Positions 6,916 to 8,102 of a stretch of DNA of 8,102 bases are shown here, piece by piece. The stretch covers positions 1,562 to 9,663 of the forward strand of contig DLFY01000328.1 of assembly GCA_002482415.1 (NCBI GenBank), read 5' to 3'. Position numbers and translations under genes: made by a program. The DNA comes from Phycisphaerales bacterium UBA7708 (GTDB lineage: Bacteria; Planctomycetota; Phycisphaerae; Sedimentisphaerales; Anaerohalosphaeraceae). Below the pieces are notes generated by a model. The model was given only the letters and a program-made list of their open reading frames with translations, made no database searches and was not told the origin of the DNA. Numbering within the stretch: the stretch's first letter is position 1; each line of letters starts with the position of its first letter.

Positions 6916-7752
6916 ATGAAACCTGGCAACTTTGTTCTGGCAGGGGCAATTTTTTGTTTATTGGGTATGGTGACTGCCAGCGGTGATTCCGGCAAAAAAA
7001 TGGACCTTTCGGCCGTGCAGTGGGTTACGCAAAATCCACCCGCCGGCGAGGAATTGAATTCGTGTGTGCGGGTGGTGGAATTCTGGGCAACGTGGTGCTG
7101 GCCGTGCAGAATCCAGATATCCCATTTCAAGTCGCTGGCCAAAAAGTATGAAGACCGTAATGTTATTTTTATCGGGCTTTCCAAGGACCGGTCGGCTGAT
7201 ACTGTCAGCGAATTTGTCACAAAAAAAGAGATTAATTATCATGTCGGCATGGACAGCGGTATTGGCGACAGTTGGGGAGTACAAAGCATTCCGACGGCCT
7301 TTGTCATCAGCCATGAGGGCAAATTCCTGTGGTGCGGCAATCCCCGCGATGCGAAATGTGAAGCGGTGATAAAACAGGCGGTTGCCGCCGCGCCGAAACC
7401 GCTGCTGGAGGGAGTGGACCTGGGACGGTATTCTTATTTGCGAATCAAATTGTGCGGCGGTGCACAATTTGTCGAGGCTTATACTGCACTGGAAGGCCAT
7501 GCCAAAAACTGCGGGTGCACTGAAAAGCTGTGTGCCTGCAAGGTGCTTGCCAGCGTCAACACGAAGCTGCGAGAAAAAATCACGGCTGCCCAGATGATTC
7601 GCCACACGGATCCCAAGACGGCACTGACCCGATACAAAGACATCGTGGACAAATTTGGCGGCATCAGTCTGACCCGCGAGAGTGAATTGATCTATGCCCA
7701 GCTTCAACAGGAGCTTGGCGGGCAGATTCCCGCTGTTGCAAAGGCCGAATGA
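6916..7752 (+). CDS. Secreted TlpA/ResA-like thioredoxin protein with Cys-rich C-terminal extension
   Basis: It is probably a thiol-disulfide oxidoreductase acting outside the cytoplasm. The 278-residue product has a signal peptide (hydrophobic 6-20, likely cleavage near TAS-GD, 22/23). A thioredoxin-fold domain spans about 29-160: FWATWCWPCR (56-65) holds the active-site pair Cys61/Cys64, and SIPTAFVI (124-131) holds the cis-proline Pro126. Residues 165-270 are a mostly helical extension not found in minimal TlpA or ResA. It contains a cysteine cluster CGC-x4-CAC (Cys199, 201, 206, 208), and further cysteines lie at 50, 140, 148 and 180. The helices (SYLRIKL..., FVEAYTALEGHAKN, KTALTRYKDIVDKF, LIYAQLQQEL) look TPR-like. 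The start follows CGGAG (6901-6905) with a long 10-base spacing. It appears monocistronic, ending in a hairpin that overlaps the stop codon. Reductase versus oxidase role, and any metal binding, cannot be settled from sequence. Confidence 0.85.
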   Translation: MKPGNFVLAGAIFCLLGMVTASGDSGKKMDLSAVQWVTQNPPAGEELNSCVRVVEFWATWCWPCRIQISHFKSLAKKYEDRNVIFIGLSKDRSADTVSEFVTKKEINYHVGMDSGIGDSWGVQSIPTAFVISHEGKFLWCGNPRDAKCEAVIKQAVAAAPKPLLEGVDLGRYSYLRIKLCGGAQFVEAYTALEGHAKNCGCTEKLCACKVLASVNTKLREKITAAQMIRHTDPKTALTRYKDIVDKFGGISLTRESELIYAQLQQELGGQIPAVAKAE

Positions 7753-7785
7753 AAAAGGTGTCAGCCCCTGTACTGACACCTTTTT
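7752..7785. terminator. Bidirectional rho-independent terminator
   Basis: Perfect 13-base arms AAAAAGGTGTCAG (7752-7764) and CTGACACCTTTTT (7773-7785) flank an 8-base loop. A-run and T-run symmetry lets it work on both strands: for the thioredoxin-like gene, whose last stop-codon base is the first base of the stem, and for the minus-strand gene ending at 7831. The convergent layout supports this. Confidence 0.9.
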
Positions 7786-7830
7786 CGGGGCGGATTGTTT
7801 ACAGACCAACAGGTCTTCTGATGCATTCTA

Positions 7831-8102
7831 TCAATCAGCAGCCTTCACGACAACCGGGCCGAACAGGCCTGATTCCTCACTATCTCCATAACTGTTATTG
7901 ATGAGATTAGCAACACGAATGCGGATTTCGTTGGTTCCGGGGCGGAGCGAATTGCTAATGTCATAGACATACGGACCCCAGAGCCTGATCCCAACCGGCT
8001 TGCCATTGACCCAGACCTCGGCTGCGTGACAGACCCTGCCCAAATCGAGGAACATCGGCTTATCAACCTTGTCCATTTGGATGGTCTTCGTATAGTCCAT
8101 CA
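7831..8102 (-). CDS. C-terminal part of a glycoside hydrolase (GH106/GH2-like), cut by the window edge
   Basis: Only the last 89-90 residues are inside the window; the frame stays open to the right edge, so the true start is outside. The visible part is a galactose-binding-like jelly roll: a YTKTIQM strand, MFLDLGRVCHAAEVWVNGKP, GPYVYDISNSLRPGTNEIRI, and a tail with SGLFGPVVV before the stop. The order of LDLG, A-VWVNGK, DI-LRPG-NEI-V and SGL-GPV is what I associate with the C-terminal domain of GH106-type alpha-L-rhamnosidases and with GH2 sugar-binding domains. By that analogy it would belong to a secreted enzyme for rhamnose- or uronate-containing polysaccharide. The family is probable, the substrate unproven. 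It converges on the thioredoxin-like gene and shares its bidirectional terminator. Confidence 0.7.
   Translation of the reverse strand, partial: MDYTKTIQMDKVDKPMFLDLGRVCHAAEVWVNGKPVGIRLWGPYVYDISNSLRPGTNEIRIRVANLINNSYGDSEESGLFGPVVVKAAD

Noticed and set aside
6958..7809. Minus-strand open frame of 283 residues opposite the thioredoxin-like gene
   Set aside because: The plus strand encodes a clear signal peptide and WCWPC thioredoxin domain. The antisense frame also runs through the terminator hairpin.

Overview
The window looks like bacterial chromosome, most likely from a planctomycete of the Phycisphaerae/Sedimentisphaerales type. This is inference. It rests on a PEP-CTERM protein with a VPEP start and RRRR end, secreted enzymes of plant or algal polysaccharide breakdown, a discoidin-like insert of a style common in planctomycete proteins, and moderately GC-rich genes separated by AT-rich spacers. 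No RNA gene, CRISPR array, transposase or complete mobile element was found.

Layout, left to right. (1) 66-653 (+): a small putative lipoprotein of unknown function. (2) 768-1487 (+): an iron-type superoxide dismutase with an N-terminal twin-arginine export signal. It has its own sigma70-like promoter (about 696-724) and a strong hairpin terminator (1499-1543). (3) 1544-1635: a short stretch of inverted and direct repeats between convergent genes. (4) 1636-2133 (-): a markedly AT-rich gene for a 165-residue protein made of two tandem copies of a small domain with the motif (V/I)PGQ-W-IEFF-SG. It resembles single-domain immunity-like orphan proteins. (5) 2189-5437 (-): a large secreted GH78-type alpha-L-rhamnosidase with an apparently permuted discoidin-like insert in its N-terminal half. 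(6) 5571-6521 (-): a secreted PEP-CTERM protein with a CBM9/DOMON-like look. (7) 6522-6915: an AT-rich spacer between divergent genes. (8) 6916-7752 (+): a secreted TlpA/ResA-like thioredoxin protein with a WCWPC active site and a helical, cysteine-rich C-terminal extension. It ends in a near-perfect bidirectional terminator. (9) 7831 to the right edge (-): the C-terminal piece of a second glycoside hydrolase, with a galactose-binding-like jelly-roll domain as in GH106/GH2-type enzymes.

How the genes fit together: the GH78 enzyme, the PEP-CTERM protein and the truncated hydrolase at the right edge suggest a cell-surface or periplasmic programme for taking apart rhamnose-containing glycans. 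The exported superoxide dismutase and the thioredoxin-like protein act outside the cytoplasm on oxidative stress or thiol redox, with no direct link to the glycan genes. The duplicated immunity-like gene differs in base composition and looks like a later arrival. No clearly new multi-gene system is visible. The most unusual items are the tandem immunity-like protein, the permuted discoidin insert, the CxC-x4-CxC cluster in the thioredoxin protein, and a perfect palindrome overlapping the rhamnosidase ribosome-binding site.
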